A DNA stretch of 64,000 nt, from contig JAOHFJ010000003.1 in NCBI GenBank assembly GCA_028097945.1, positions 1 through 64,000 of the forward strand. Reading direction: 5' to 3'. Positions within the stretch are counted from its first letter, which is position 1. Each line of letters opens with the position of its first letter. Positions 34,670 to 44,810 of this stretch are shown piece after piece. Position numbers and translations under genes: made by a program. This stretch comes from Candidatus Pelagibacter sp. (GTDB lineage Bacteria > Pseudomonadota > Alphaproteobacteria > Pelagibacterales > Pelagibacteraceae). Under the pieces are notes generated by a model. That model was not told the DNA's origin and did not search any database. It saw only the letters and a program-made list of their open reading frames with translations.

Positions 34670-37222
34670 ATGAAAAAGAAAATAATAATTACAGGTGGCT
34701 TAGGGTATATTGGCACTGAACTTTGCAAGTTATACTCTGGGGTAAGCTGGCATCATCAAATTATTGTAATTGATAATAGATTTGTTTCAGAAAGAGTTAA
34801 TCAACTCAGAAACTGGAACATTGAGTTTGTACAGGGGGACATTTTAGATATCAATCTTGTTGAGAGACTTTTTGCAGACGCTGATGTTGTTCATCATTTG
34901 GCAGGAATAACCAATGTTCCTAGAACAAAAAGCGAGTCAACAGAGCATCAAGAAAAAAAAATAAAAGAGGTTGGTGAAAAAGGAACGCAAAATATTTTAG
35001 ATGTAATAAGCGATAATTGTAAAATTGTTTTTCCATCAACCCATGTTGTTTATGAAGGAATAGAAGAGATAAAAACTGACATTAAAGAAAATGAGGAAAC
35101 AAAACCAGTTTTATCTTATTCCTCTTCAAAAGCTGTAAACGAGAAACAACTTAAAGACTCAGGTAAAAATTTTGTAATTTTAAGACTTGGCTCAGTTTAT
35201 GGTTACTCATCAGACACAATGAGAATTGACATAATGCCAAATCTATTTTCAAAAATTGCTTCTCAAGATGGAACTTTAAAATTATTTGCAGGCGGAAGAC
35301 AAATTAAAAGTCTTGTTCCTTTAATTGATGTAGCAAGATGCTTCAAGTTTATGGAAGAAAAAAATGAAATAAGATCAGAAATTTTTAACTTAACAAAAGA
35401 TACTTTAACGGTCAAAGAAGTTGCGGAAATTTGTAAAAAACATAATCCGAAAATTAAACTCAAAGAAACAAATGACGAAGTTCCAAATTTGGGTTTTTCT
35501 TTATCAAATAAAAAAATATTGAATACAGGTTTTAAATTTCTTTACAACTTAGATCAAAATATCAAAGAAATGATACAAAAATGGTCTAAACAAAATTTAA
35601 TTAAAGAACTGGAATACGTTAAAGATGGTGAAAATTTATTTATTGATAATAGAGGAACCATTAGCAATCATGAATTAACAGAACCAATAAATTTAATAGG
35701 AATGATTGACTCAAAAAAAGGAACAATAAGAGCTAATCATTATCATCCTCAACAAGAGCAAAAATGTTTGTTCACCAAAGGTCAAATTATAGAAATATTT
35801 CAAGATATAATAGATCCAAAAGCTCCAAAAATTACTCAAGTGGTTAATGCCGGCCAATTATCAATAATCAAACCGAATGTTGCACACACAATGGTATTCA
35901 CAAAAGATACAACGTTCTTAAATCTTGTTAGAGGTGAAAGAGATCATGAAAATTATGGAATTACACATACTATTAAACATGTATTCGTAGATGAAAAAGA
36001 AAAAAATTTATTAATGGAGTGTTATAAGTTTGACTGTAGGTCATGTGGAAACACAAACCTAAAAAGAGTCGTTTCTCTTGGATATCAACCATTAGCTAAT
36101 AATTTAATTAATCAGAAAGAGGAAAAATGTGATCTATACCCATTAGAGGTAAACTATTGTGAGAAATGTCATAATTGTCAATTGTCTGTGGCAGTCGATC
36201 CCAAAAAGATGTTCTCTAATTATCTTTATACCTCATCAACCTCAAAAGTGTTTAGAGATCATTTTGTTGAAGCTGCAAAAAAATATTCAAAAGAGTTAAA
36301 ATTAAATAAAAAAAAATCGTTTATTATTGATATTGGAAGTAATGATGGTGTTGCTTTAAAACCTTTTTTAGATTTAGGATATAAGAATATTCTAGGAATT
36401 GAACCAGCTAAAAATTTAGCAAAACTAGCAAATAAAAATAAAATAAAAACATTTAATGGTTTTTTGGAAAAAAAAAATATTAAAAAGTTAAAAAAAAATG
36501 CAGACTTAATCTTAGCTTCAAATGTTTTTGCACATTCAGACAAACTGAGAGAAATGACAGAATGTATGTTAAGTTTATTAAGTAAAAAAGGAACTATAAT
36601 TATTGAAGTTCAATACTTAATGAATACACTCAAAGATTTAACATTTGATAACATATACCATGAACATTATAATTATTGGTCATTAACATCTTTAATTTAT
36701 TTTTTTAATCAGTTTAAGGCTAAAATTTTTAGGTCGGAAAAAATTAAAACTCATGGAGGCTCTATAAGAGTTTATATAAAAAAAGATAAAAAAACAAAAA
36801 TTGAACAAAGTGTTAAAAAAATGCTTAAAGAAGAAGAAGCTTTTGGAATTAAAGATTTTAAAACTTATCAAAAATTTGGTGAAGAAGTATACAAAATTAG
36901 AGAGAATGTTTTAAAAAATATAAAAAGTCTTAAAAGTAAAAATAAAATCATTATAGGGTATGGAGCTCCAGCTAAAGCAACAACAGCATTAAATTTTTTT
37001 GGAATATCTAAAGAAATAGACTTTATTGTAGAAGATAATAATCTTAAACATAATAAATTTGTACCAGGTGTAAAAATTGCTATTAAAAATAAGTCATTTA
37101 TAAAAGATAAAAAAAATATACTTTTAGTTTTAGCCTGGAACTTTTATGACGATATCAAAAAAAATAATGCAAATTTATCCGACAATTTTGTTAATATTAA
37201 AGAATTAGAGTCTAGTAACTAG
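34670..37222 (+). CDS. Three-domain sugar enzyme: NAD-epimerase/dehydratase + cupin + C-methyltransferase
   Basis: An 850-residue fusion in one frame. Residues 1-305 are an extended SDR sugar epimerase/dehydratase: GGLGYIG at 9-15, S123/T124, and Y150-xxx-K154. Residues about 315-445 form a cupin of the sugar-isomerase/WxcM type with N356-H-Y-H359. Residues about 452-850 are a sugar C-methyltransferase: zinc-type cysteines C456, C459, C497, C500, SAM motif IDIGSNDG at 553-560, NVFAHSD, a YHEHYNYWS box, and the C-terminal GYGAPAKATTALNFFG domain. All three activities belong to synthesis of branched deoxysugars on nucleotide carriers. I see no internal stop or frameshift. The product is not known. 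It may be a lone locus for a methyl-branched sugar used by the adjacent GT17. Confidence 0.85.
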   Translation: MKKKIIITGGLGYIGTELCKLYSGVSWHHQIIVIDNRFVSERVNQLRNWNIEFVQGDILDINLVERLFADADVVHHLAGITNVPRTKSESTEHQEKKIKEVGEKGTQNILDVISDNCKIVFPSTHVVYEGIEEIKTDIKENEETKPVLSYSSSKAVNEKQLKDSGKNFVILRLGSVYGYSSDTMRIDIMPNLFSKIASQDGTLKLFAGGRQIKSLVPLIDVARCFKFMEEKNEIRSEIFNLTKDTLTVKEVAEICKKHNPKIKLKETNDEVPNLGFSLSNKKILNTGFKFLYNLDQNIKEMIQKWSKQNLIKELEYVKDGENLFIDNRGTISNHELTEPINLIGMIDSKKGTIRANHYHPQQEQKCLFTKGQIIEIFQDIIDPKAPKITQVVNAGQLSIIKPNVAHTMVFTKDTTFLNLVRGERDHENYGITHTIKHVFVDEKEKNLLMECYKFDCRSCGNTNLKRVVSLGYQPLANNLINQKEEKCDLYPLEVNYCEKCHNCQLSVAVDPKKMFSNYLYTSSTSKVFRDHFVEAAKKYSKELKLNKKKSFIIDIGSNDGVALKPFLDLGYKNILGIEPAKNLAKLANKNKIKTFNGFLEKKNIKKLKKNADLILASNVFAHSDKLREMTECMLSLLSKKGTIIIEVQYLMNTLKDLTFDNIYHEHYNYWSLTSLIYFFNQFKAKIFRSEKIKTHGGSIRVYIKKDKKTKIEQSVKKMLKEEEAFGIKDFKTYQKFGEEVYKIRENVLKNIKSLKSKNKIIIGYGAPAKATTALNFFGISKEIDFIVEDNNLKHNKFVPGVKIAIKNKSFIKDKKNILLVLAWNFYDDIKKNNANLSDNFVNIKELESSN

Positions 37223-37733
37223 AAATTAAATTTTTCCAAATTTCAAACATGTTTCTTATACTTTCAAAAAAGTAATCTATATAAAATTCTGTAAACGGTA
37301 ATCTTTGAACTAAAAAGTCTTGAAAGAAATACAGCCCTTTTGACAGAACTATAACTGTCACTAAAATTAACAGTAAATAGTTATAGAAACCAAAAGAGAC
37401 TCTGGTTTTAGAAAAAATTGGCTTAATATCCTCTCTTAGTTTGATTCCATGTTTTTTTGCTAAATATTCTGGGGAATATAAATCTATTTCTCTCGGTTTT
37501 CGTGAAGTGCTTTTTTTTACACTTTTTGGCTTTTGTATCTTTTGCGTAGCTTTACGTTGATTAGAAGATAACTTTTCAATTTTAGTGGGCAATTTAACTT
37601 GTTTAATTTCATTTATTGGGTATTGTTTCCATTTATTACCACATGAACCACATTGCACCAGTCGTCCCGAAGCAGTAATTGCTTTGTCTGGAACCACAAA
37701 TTTTTTACCGCATGAATTACAATTTAAAATCAT
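37212..37733 (-). CDS. MJ0042-type zinc-ribbon membrane protein
   Basis: A 173-residue protein with an N-terminal zinc ribbon (C5, C8, C28, C31; NCNSCGKKFVVPD and VQCGSCGNKW), a Lys/Ser/Pro-rich linker, and one membrane helix at about 117-136. This layout is common in alphaproteobacteria, often near cell-division or secretion genes, and its role is unknown. It overlaps the fusion enzyme tail to tail by 11 bases and diverges from the tRNA pair. Confidence 0.8.
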   Translation of the reverse strand: MILNCNSCGKKFVVPDKAITASGRLVQCGSCGNKWKQYPINEIKQVKLPTKIEKLSSNQRKATQKIQKPKSVKKSTSRKPREIDLYSPEYLAKKHGIKLREDIKPIFSKTRVSFGFYNYLLLILVTVIVLSKGLYFFQDFLVQRLPFTEFYIDYFFESIRNMFEIWKNLISSY

Positions 37734-37787
37734 GAATTGTTGATAATACTGCTATTTATATAAATTACACTACAAATTAAATACTTT

Positions 37788-37816
37788 TTTACTTTATAAA
37801 ATTTTTATTGTATATC
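37788..37816 (+). promoter_or_regulatory. Possible promoter of tRNA-Val/tRNA-Asp
   Basis: TTTACT (37788-37793) and TATATC (37811-37816) are 17 bases apart, and the predicted start is about ten bases before tRNA-Val. The boxes are imperfect, so this is a weak call. Confidence 0.3.
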
Positions 37817-37833
37817 TCGTTTTTATTTAATAA

Positions 37834-37909
37834 GGGCGGTTAGCTCAGTTGGTAGAGCATCTCGTTTACACCGAGAGGGTCATAGGTTCGAGTCCTTTAC
37901 CGCCCACCA
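37834..37909 (+). tRNA. tRNA-Val (anticodon UAC)
   Basis: A 76-base cloverleaf with acceptor GGGCGGT/ACCGCCC, discriminator A and encoded CCA. The anticodon stem TCTCG/CGAGA holds loop TTTACAC with anticodon TAC. D-loop AGTTGGTAGA and T-loop TTCGAGT are intact. tRNA-Asp follows after 17 bases, probably on one transcript. Confidence 0.97.
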
Positions 37910-37926
37910 TTAAATTTCTCAACTGT

Positions 37927-38003
37927 GGGGGTGTAGCTCAGCTGGTTAGAGCGCCTGCCTGTCACGCAGGAGGTCGCCGGTTCGAGCCCGGTCACTCCCG
38001 CCA
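37927..38003 (+). tRNA. tRNA-Asp (anticodon GUC)
   Basis: A 77-base cloverleaf with acceptor GGGGGTG/CACTCCC (one G-U pair), discriminator G and encoded CCA. The anticodon arm CCTGC/GCAGG holds CTGTCAC with anticodon GTC. It is the substrate of the aspS product in this window. The discriminator G is the expected Asp identity element. Confidence 0.97.
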
Positions 38004-38094
38004 CTAGTTGATAATGATTTTCATCTAGAAAGTTATATTCATACATTTTTCAATCAACATAATGCTTCCTTCTGTCCTGTACTCTTTAAAGATA

Positions 38095-38116
38095 AATGTT
38101 ATAAAGAATTAACATT
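38095..38116. repeat. 7-bp perfect inverted repeat upstream of nuoA
   Basis: AATGTTA (38095-38101) and TAACATT (38110-38116) flank an 8-base centre. It sits about 50 bases before nuoA, in the only sizeable gap upstream of the 23.7-kb nuo-dnaE block, so it could be an operator or a leader hairpin. Confidence 0.35.
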
Positions 38117-38127
38117 AATATAAGAAT

Positions 38128-38148
38128 CCTCAAACTACGGTATTGAGG
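38128..38148 (+). promoter_or_regulatory. Hairpin overlapping the possible nuoA ribosome-binding site
   Basis: CCTCAA (38128-38133) pairs perfectly with TTGAGG (38143-38148) across a 9-base loop. The 3' arm contains GAGG, the best Shine-Dalgarno-like stretch before the nuoA ATG, although it is 17 bases away. Folding could hide it. Regulation through this hairpin is inference. Confidence 0.35.
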
Positions 38149-38165
38149 TAGGTATTAATTAAAAT

Positions 38166-38534
38166 ATGATTTATAATTTTTTATCAGAATACTTATCTAT
38201 AATAATATTTTTATTTTTAGCTCTATTTTTAAGCATAGGTTTTATAGTAGCTAATTTTTTAGCCTCTCCGTCTAATCCAGATCCAGAAAAATTGTCAGCA
38301 TATGAATGTGGGTTTGAACCTTTTGATGATTCAAGAATGGAATTTGATGTTAGATTTTACCTCGTGGCAATACTTTTCATAATATTCGATTTGGAGATTG
38401 CTTTTCTATTTCCATGGGCGATTTCTTTAGGTGGAATAGGTGCTTTAGGTTTTTGGTCCATGATGTTTTTTCTTTCAGTTCTTACAATTGGTTTTATTTA
38501 TGAGTGGAAAAAAGGAGCGTTGGAATGGGAGTAA
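38166..38534 (+). CDS. nuoA: NADH-quinone oxidoreductase subunit A
   Basis: A 122-residue membrane subunit of complex I with three helices. The conserved loop [21 protein letters not shown] between helices 1 and 2 contains the cysteine near the quinone channel. It is the first gene of a complete nuoA-N operon without insertions. It overlaps nuoB by ten bases. Confidence 0.97.
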   Translation: MIYNFLSEYLSIIIFLFLALFLSIGFIVANFLASPSNPDPEKLSAYECGFEPFDDSRMEFDVRFYLVAILFIIFDLEIAFLFPWAISLGGIGALGFWSMMFFLSVLTIGFIYEWKKGALEWE

Positions 38535-39061
38535 ACAACAACATTTTTCCTGATAAACAAAAAGAGATACCAGAGGAATTTAAAGATTTAGCAAAAGATT
38601 TTGCAGATAAAGGTTTTATAACAACATCGACTGATAATTTAATTAATTGGGCTCGTACGGGCTCGTTACACTGGATGACATTTGGTCTTGCATGTTGTGC
38701 CGTTGAAATGATGCAAACTTCAATGCCAAGATATGATCTTGAGAGATTTGGTGCTGCTCCCAGAGCTTCACCAAGACAGTCAGATGTAATGATTGTAGCA
38801 GGAACTTTAACGAATAAAATGGCTCCAGCTTTAAGAAAAGTTTACGACCAAATGCCAGAACCAAGATATGTTGTGTCCATGGGGAGTTGCGCGAATGGGG
38901 GCGGATATTATCATTACTCTTATTCTGTTGTGAGAGGATGCGATAAGATTGTGCCTGTCGACATTTATATACCTGGCTGTCCTCCATCTGCAGAAGCTTT
39001 ATTATACGGAATTTTACAACTTCAAAAAAAAATTAGAAGAGAAGGTTCTCTTAAAAGATAA
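38525..39061 (+). CDS. nuoB: NADH-quinone oxidoreductase subunit B
   Basis: About 178 residues from the ATG giving [12 protein letters not shown], inside the end of nuoA; a start 21 bases upstream is possible but less natural. It carries the N2 cluster next to the quinone site: [12 protein letters not shown] provides the tandem cysteines, with further ligands in [14 protein letters not shown] and [18 protein letters not shown] DIYIPGCPP. It is the terminal electron carrier of the peripheral arm. Confidence 0.97.
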   Translation: MGVNNNIFPDKQKEIPEEFKDLAKDFADKGFITTSTDNLINWARTGSLHWMTFGLACCAVEMMQTSMPRYDLERFGAAPRASPRQSDVMIVAGTLTNKMAPALRKVYDQMPEPRYVVSMGSCANGGGYYHYSYSVVRGCDKIVPVDIYIPGCPPSAEALLYGILQLQKKIRREGSLKR

Positions 39062-39063
39062 AA

Positions 39064-39678
39064 ATGATTTTAAAATTACAAAAAATTGAAAAATTAATTA
39101 ATTCTGAACTTTCAAGTAAAGTTAAAAGTTCCTCAATAGATAATGATGAGCTTTTAATTGAGGTTGATGAAAAAGACGTTGCTGATGTAGTTCAATTTTT
39201 GAAATCAAATGAAAATTGTAAATTTAAACAACTAATTGATATCGCAGGAGTGGATTATCCAGATAATGAAAAAAGATTTGAATTAGTCTATCTTTTTTTA
39301 TCTCATGAAAATAATTTAAGAATTAAACTTTTAATTAAATTTGAAACAGATCAATCTATTAATTCTCTTACAAAAATATTTCCATCAGCTAATTGGATGG
39401 AAAGAGAAGTGTTTGATATGTATGGAATAAAATTTAAAAATCATCCAGATCTTAGAAGAATTTTAACAGACTATGGATTTAAAGGTCATCCATTGAGAAA
39501 AGATTTCCCATTAACAGGTTTTAATGAAGTAAGATATAGCGAAAAAGACAAAAAAGTTATTTACGAACCAGTAAAGCTCGAGCAAAACTACAGAAATTTT
39601 GATTTTGAAAGTCCTTGGGAAGGTACAAATTACATAAAAGAAATGAAAAACTACGATAAAGATGGTAAAAAAAACTAA
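39064..39678 (+). CDS. nuoC: NADH-quinone oxidoreductase subunit C
   Basis: A 204-residue peripheral subunit (30-kDa family). Signature region [17 protein letters not shown] is followed by [21 protein letters not shown]. nuoC and nuoD are separate genes here, as in alphaproteobacteria and mitochondria, not fused as in E. coli. It overlaps nuoD by 17 bases. Confidence 0.97.
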   Translation: MILKLQKIEKLINSELSSKVKSSSIDNDELLIEVDEKDVADVVQFLKSNENCKFKQLIDIAGVDYPDNEKRFELVYLFLSHENNLRIKLLIKFETDQSINSLTKIFPSANWMEREVFDMYGIKFKNHPDLRRILTDYGFKGHPLRKDFPLTGFNEVRYSEKDKKVIYEPVKLEQNYRNFDFESPWEGTNYIKEMKNYDKDGKKN

Positions 39679-40837
39679 ATCATTAAGCCTTAATTTTGGA
39701 CCTCAACATCCTGCAGCACATGGAGTGTTAAGATTAATATTAGAATTAGACGGAGAGATAGTTGAAAAAGCTGATCCACATATTGGCCTTCTTCATCGAG
39801 GAACAGAAAAATTAATAGAGCAAAAAACTTACACTCAAGCTTTACCTTATTTCGATAGACTAGATTATGTAGCACCCATGAACCAAGAGCACGCTTTTGC
39901 TTTAGCAGCTGAAAAATTGTTAAAAGTAGAAGTGCCTATAAGAGCTAAATATATAAGAGTAATATTTTGCGAAATTGGTAGAATTTTAAGTCATATCTTA
40001 AACGTTACCACTCAAGCCCTAGATGTAGGAGCTCTTACTCCTTCTTTATGGGGTTTTGAGGAGAGAGAAACTTTGATGACTTTTTATGAAAGAGCATCTG
40101 GATCAAGATTACACGCTAATTATTTTAGAACTGGTGGAGTGCACAAAGATATCCCAATGAAACTTGTGGAAGATATTGAAAAATTTTGTAAGTCGTTTCC
40201 TAAAATAATAGATGATCTAGAGGGATTACTTACTGATAATCGTATTTTTAAACAACGTAATGTTGAAATAGGTATTGTTACAAAGCAAGAGGCTCTTGAT
40301 CACAGTTTTTCCGGCGTTATGTTAAGAGGTTCAGGCGTTCCTTGGGACTTAAGAAAATCACAACCTTATGAAATTTACAAAGATTTAGACTTTAAAATTC
40401 CAGTCGGAAAAAATGGTGACTGTTACGATAGGTATCTTTGTAGAATAGAAGAAATGAGAGAAAGTGTAAAAATTATATTACAATGTATTGAGAGATTACC
40501 AAAAGGTCCAGTTATATCTATAGATAATAAGATTTCACCTCCAAACAGAGACGATATTAAACAATCAATGGAAGCATTGATTCACCACTTTAAATTATTC
40601 ACCGAAGGGTACAGAGTACCCAAGGGAGATGTTTACACGGCTGTAGAGGCACCAAAAGGTGAGTTCGGTGTTTATTTAATATCTGATGGTAGCAACAAAC
40701 CTTACAGATGCAAAATAAGAGCTCCAGGATTTTCTCATCTACAAGCTATGGATTATCTTATTCGTGGCCACATGTTGGCTGACGTTCCGGCTGTGCTTGG
40801 TTCATTAGATATTGTTTTTGGAGAGGTAGATAGATGA
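39662..40837 (+). CDS. nuoD: NADH-quinone oxidoreductase subunit D
   Basis: A 391-residue 49-kDa subunit that forms the quinone-binding pocket with NuoB. The start [16 protein letters not shown] is diagnostic, with [13 protein letters not shown] and [11 protein letters not shown] containing the conserved quinone-site His and Tyr region. Length is standard. Four-base overlap with nuoE. Confidence 0.97.
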   Translation: MVKKTKSLSLNFGPQHPAAHGVLRLILELDGEIVEKADPHIGLLHRGTEKLIEQKTYTQALPYFDRLDYVAPMNQEHAFALAAEKLLKVEVPIRAKYIRVIFCEIGRILSHILNVTTQALDVGALTPSLWGFEERETLMTFYERASGSRLHANYFRTGGVHKDIPMKLVEDIEKFCKSFPKIIDDLEGLLTDNRIFKQRNVEIGIVTKQEALDHSFSGVMLRGSGVPWDLRKSQPYEIYKDLDFKIPVGKNGDCYDRYLCRIEEMRESVKIILQCIERLPKGPVISIDNKISPPNRDDIKQSMEALIHHFKLFTEGYRVPKGDVYTAVEAPKGEFGVYLISDGSNKPYRCKIRAPGFSHLQAMDYLIRGHMLADVPAVLGSLDIVFGEVDR

Positions 40838-41439
40838 GCATAAAAAAAATACATGACAATCAACCCAAAGAATTTATATTTTCATCTGAAAATTTAAAAA
40901 AAATTGAAGAAATTTTAAAAAGATATCCAGAAAAAAATAAAAAAAGTGCAGTAATGCCCTTACTTTATTTAGCTCAAAGACAGAACAATAATTGGATCCC
41001 TTTAGCAGCAATGAAGTATATAGCCAAATATCTTGCTATGCCATATATCTCAGTTTATGAGGTAGCTACTTTTTATACAATGTATAACTTAGCACCAGTA
41101 GGAAAACATTTCATACAGGTTTGTACAACAACACCTTGTTTATTAAGAGGTGCTGATAAAATTGTAAAATTATGTAAAGAAAACATATCTCCAAATGAAA
41201 ATGAAATTTCAAAAAAAGGTAACTGTTCTTGGGTGGAAGTGGAATGTTTAGGAGCATGTGTTAGTGCACCAATGGTACAAATTAATGATGATTACTATGA
41301 AGACTTAGATGAAAAAAGTACAAAAGAAATACTTATTTCTTTAATAAATGATAAACCTCTAAAACCTGGTTCATATCGTGGAAGAAAAAATACTTCTTCA
41401 GAAAAAATTTCAACAAGCAACGGAGAAAAACATGCTTAA
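40834..41439 (+). CDS. nuoE: NADH-quinone oxidoreductase subunit E
   Basis: A 201-residue 24-kDa subunit with the [2Fe-2S] cluster N1a. Ligands are in [12 protein letters not shown] and [11 protein letters not shown]. The N-terminal half ([21 protein letters not shown]) matches the thioredoxin-like family. It ends with a Ser/Lys-rich tail and overlaps nuoF by eight bases. Confidence 0.96.
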   Translation: MSIKKIHDNQPKEFIFSSENLKKIEEILKRYPEKNKKSAVMPLLYLAQRQNNNWIPLAAMKYIAKYLAMPYISVYEVATFYTMYNLAPVGKHFIQVCTTTPCLLRGADKIVKLCKENISPNENEISKKGNCSWVEVECLGACVSAPMVQINDDYYEDLDEKSTKEILISLINDKPLKPGSYRGRKNTSSEKISTSNGEKHA

Positions 41440-42763
41440 GAAAGAAAACAGAATATTTAAAAATCTTTATAATGAATTTGGGTGGGAGATTGAAAATTCA
41501 ATAAAGCGTGATGATTGGAAAGATACAAAAGATCTAATTTCTAAAGGTCGTGAATGGATAATTAATGAAGTAAAAACTTCTGAACTAAGAGGAAGAGGAG
41601 GGGCAGGATTTTCAACTGGTTTAAAATGGTCATTTGCTCCAAAAGAAGTTGGTTCACGACCACACTATTTAGTAATTAACGCAGACGAGTCAGAACCTGG
41701 AACATGCAAGGATAGAGATATTTTAAGATTTGAGCCTCAAAAATTAATAGAAGGATGTTTAATTGCAGGTTACACGGTTAATGCTCATGTTTGTTATATT
41801 TACATAAGAGGAGAATATCTTAATGAAGGAAAACGATTACAAGAAGCAATTGATCAAGCATATGCTAAAAATTTCTTAGGAAAAAATGCCTGTGGATCTG
41901 GATGGGATTTTGACATTCATATTCATTATGGAGCAGGAGCATATATTTGTGGTGAGGAAACCGCTTTATTGGAAAGTATTGAAGGTAATAAAGGTCAACC
42001 AAGATTAAAACCACCTTTTCCAGCATTAGTTGGTTTATATGGGTGTCCTACAATAGTTAATAATGTAGAAACAGTTGCTGTGATACCTACAATTTTAAGA
42101 AGAGGTGGTAAGTGGTTTGCCTCAATAGGAAGACCAAAAAATACTGGGACTAAAATATTTTGTATTTCTGGAAACGTAAATGCTCCATGCAACGTCGAGG
42201 AAGAAATGGGAATTCCTTTAAAAGATTTAATAGAAAAACACGCAGGAGGAGTAGTTGGAGGTTGGGATAATCTTCAAGCAGTTATTCCAGGTGGTTCTTC
42301 TATGCCTTTGTTACCAAAAAAAGTTTGCGATACGTTAACAATGGATTTTGACTCTTTAATTGAAAATAAAAGTGGGTTAGGCACTGCAGGTATAGTGGTT
42401 ATTAATAAAGATCAGGATATTGTTGAGTGTATGGCAAGAATTGCTAGGTTTTATAAACACGAGAGTTGTGGTCAATGTACTCCTTGCAGAGAGGGATCAG
42501 GCTGGATGTGGAGAATTTTAGATAGAGTGGTTAAAAGAAAAGCAACTTTTAGCGACATAGATTTACTCTCTGATGTAACTAAACAAATTGAAGGTCATAC
42601 TATTTGTGCTTTTGGCGAAGGATCAGCTTGGCCAGTCCAAGGCTTGTTAAGACATTTTAGGAAAGAAGTGGAAAGTCGTTGTAGAGAAGAACCTTTGATT
42701 AAGAAAAAATTGAATAATCCTTATTTAGTTGATCAACATTTGTTGGAGAATAAAAATGCCTAA
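41432..42763 (+). CDS. nuoF: NADH-quinone oxidoreductase subunit F
   Basis: About 443 residues from the ATG giving [13 protein letters not shown], in the last codons of nuoE. It binds FMN and NADH and the N3 cluster. Motifs are the glycine-rich [41 protein letters not shown] and the cluster ligands in [13 protein letters not shown] plus a later cysteine in GHTICAFGE. Electron entry point of the complex. Confidence 0.97.
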   Translation: MLKKENRIFKNLYNEFGWEIENSIKRDDWKDTKDLISKGREWIINEVKTSELRGRGGAGFSTGLKWSFAPKEVGSRPHYLVINADESEPGTCKDRDILRFEPQKLIEGCLIAGYTVNAHVCYIYIRGEYLNEGKRLQEAIDQAYAKNFLGKNACGSGWDFDIHIHYGAGAYICGEETALLESIEGNKGQPRLKPPFPALVGLYGCPTIVNNVETVAVIPTILRRGGKWFASIGRPKNTGTKIFCISGNVNAPCNVEEEMGIPLKDLIEKHAGGVVGGWDNLQAVIPGGSSMPLLPKKVCDTLTMDFDSLIENKSGLGTAGIVVINKDQDIVECMARIARFYKHESCGQCTPCREGSGWMWRILDRVVKRKATFSDIDLLSDVTKQIEGHTICAFGEGSAWPVQGLLRHFRKEVESRCREEPLIKKKLNNPYLVDQHLLENKNA

Positions 42764-44810
42764 AATCACAATAAATGGAAAAGAAATTGAATTTGAGAAA
42801 GGAATGACAGTTCTTCAGGCATGCGAACTTGCTGATGTTGAGATACCAAGATTTTGTTATCATGAAAAACTATCAATAGCTGGAAATTGCAGAATGTGTT
42901 TAGTTGAATTAGAGAAATCACCTAAACCAATTGCATCTTGCGCTATGCCAGCTGCAGAGGGAATGAACATAAAAACAAATACTACTTTTGTGGAAAAAGC
43001 TAGAAAAGGTGTAATGGAGTTTTTATTAGCTAATCATCCATTAGATTGTCCTGTGTGCGATCAAGGCGGAGAGTGTGATTTACAAGATCAGTCTCTTTAT
43101 TATGGAGTAGATAAATCAAGATTTGTTGAAAACAAAAGAGATGTAAAAGAAAAATATATGGGACCTTTGATTAAAACTCAAATGACAAGATGTATTCATT
43201 GCACAAGATGTGTGAGATTTGCAACAGAAGTAGCTGGAGTTCCAGAAATAGGAGCTATTGGCAGAGGAGAAAATATGGAAATTACGACTTACTTAGAAAA
43301 ATCCATGGAGTCAGAGTTGTCTGCTAATGTCATTGATTTGTGTCCCGTAGGAGCACTTACGTCTAAACCTTATGCTTTTGAAGCAAGACCTTGGGAGCTA
43401 AAAAAAACGGAGAGTGTAGACGTGATGGACGCAGTAGGGTCAAACATAAGAGTTGACACTTACAATTGGGAAGTAAAAAGAATTTTACCAAGGTTAAATA
43501 ATGAAATTAATGAGGAGTGGATATCTGACAAAACAAGATATTCTTGTGACGGTTTATTAAAGCAAAGACTAGATGTTCCATATGTTAAAAAAAATAATAA
43601 ATTACAAAAATCTACCTGGGATGAAGCTATAAATATTTTAGTTGATAAAATACAATCAATTCAATCAAATGAAATAGCCGGCCATATTGGTGATTTAATT
43701 AATATGGAAAATGCTCTGAGCTTCAAAAAATTATTTAAAACGCTAAAAAGTGAAAATTTAGAGTTCAGAGAAAAAAATTTTTACATAAACTCAGATGAAA
43801 AAATGAATTATATTTTTAATTCTTCGATAGCAGGAATTGAAGAAGCAGATTTAATTTTACTAGTTGGAACCAACCCAAGGTATGAGGCATCAATTTTAAA
43901 CGCTAGAATAAGAAAAACATTTGTACAAAAAAAAACCCGAATTTTCTCAATAGGGAATCCAGGTGATTTAACTTACGAATATGAAATAATTGGCAATAGC
44001 ACTGAAGATATTAAAAAAATTATAAATGGTGAACACGACTTTTCTCAAAAACTTTTATCAGCGAAAAAACCAACAATCATTATTGGAGAGTCAGCTTTAG
44101 AACTTAAAAGTGGAGGATATATATTTGAAGAATTTAAAAAGTTTTTAACAAAAAATAATTTAATTAACGAGAACTGGAATGGATTAAATGTACTTGTACA
44201 AAATGCATCAACAGTAGGTCTTTTAGATTTAAAAATTTTACAAGGCAAACAAGAAAAATTCTCATCTTTTTTTGACGATTTAAAAAATAGAAAATTCAAA
44301 CTTTTATATTTACTAGGTTCTGATAATTTAGAATTTCAAAAAAACGATGAATTTATTGTTTATCAAGGAAGTCATGGAGATAGAGGTGCAGAAATTGCAG
44401 ATTTAATTTTACCAAGCGCGACATATACTGAGCAAAATGGTTTGTATGAAAATCTTGAAGGAAGAATACAAGAAGGTAAAAAAGCATCCTATCCTATTGG
44501 GGAAGCTTTAGAAGATTGGAAAATTTTTAATCGAATTATTAAAAAATTAGGCTTTAAAGATAAGACAACTAATTTTGATGAGCTAAGAAAAGAAGTTTTA
44601 GAAACTATTCCAAATTTTTCAGAAATAAACAAACTGCCAAAAAAATCAGTAATTAAAACAAATAATATTGAAACAAGTTTTCTTAGTGAGAAGATTTTTG
44701 TAAGGGAACTTGACTATTACTACACAAACTCTATTTCCCGTTCGTCAAAAACAATGAGTGAGTGTCGTCAAATTCGTCAAAAAATTAAAAAAGATGGGAC
44801 AAATAATTAA
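42756..44810 (+). CDS. nuoG: NADH-quinone oxidoreductase subunit G
   Basis: About 684 residues starting [16 protein letters not shown]. The N-terminal ferredoxin-like part has [20 protein letters not shown] (N1b), [20 protein letters not shown] (His/Cys N5 and others), and [17 protein letters not shown] plus [14 protein letters not shown] (N4). The molybdopterin-like C-terminal domain follows without cofactor duties. The stop overlaps the nuoH start by one base. A TTG-like upstream extension was not used. Confidence 0.96.
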   Translation: MPKITINGKEIEFEKGMTVLQACELADVEIPRFCYHEKLSIAGNCRMCLVELEKSPKPIASCAMPAAEGMNIKTNTTFVEKARKGVMEFLLANHPLDCPVCDQGGECDLQDQSLYYGVDKSRFVENKRDVKEKYMGPLIKTQMTRCIHCTRCVRFATEVAGVPEIGAIGRGENMEITTYLEKSMESELSANVIDLCPVGALTSKPYAFEARPWELKKTESVDVMDAVGSNIRVDTYNWEVKRILPRLNNEINEEWISDKTRYSCDGLLKQRLDVPYVKKNNKLQKSTWDEAINILVDKIQSIQSNEIAGHIGDLINMENALSFKKLFKTLKSENLEFREKNFYINSDEKMNYIFNSSIAGIEEADLILLVGTNPRYEASILNARIRKTFVQKKTRIFSIGNPGDLTYEYEIIGNSTEDIKKIINGEHDFSQKLLSAKKPTIIIGESALELKSGGYIFEEFKKFLTKNNLINENWNGLNVLVQNASTVGLLDLKILQGKQEKFSSFFDDLKNRKFKLLYLLGSDNLEFQKNDEFIVYQGSHGDRGAEIADLILPSATYTEQNGLYENLEGRIQEGKKASYPIGEALEDWKIFNRIIKKLGFKDKTTNFDELRKEVLETIPNFSEINKLPKKSVIKTNNIETSFLSEKIFVRELDYYYTNSISRSSKTMSECRQIRQKIKKDGTNN

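Noticed and set aside
33726..37733. A mobile element or integrated island next to the tRNA genes.
   Set aside because: No integrase, transposase, direct repeat of a tRNA end or composition shift was seen; only a possible variable region is proposed.
44045..44299. Antisense open frames inside nuo and other genes.
   Set aside because: They are composed of Phe, Ile, Ser and Lys runs from complementing AT-rich code, have no family features and lie within well-supported genes.
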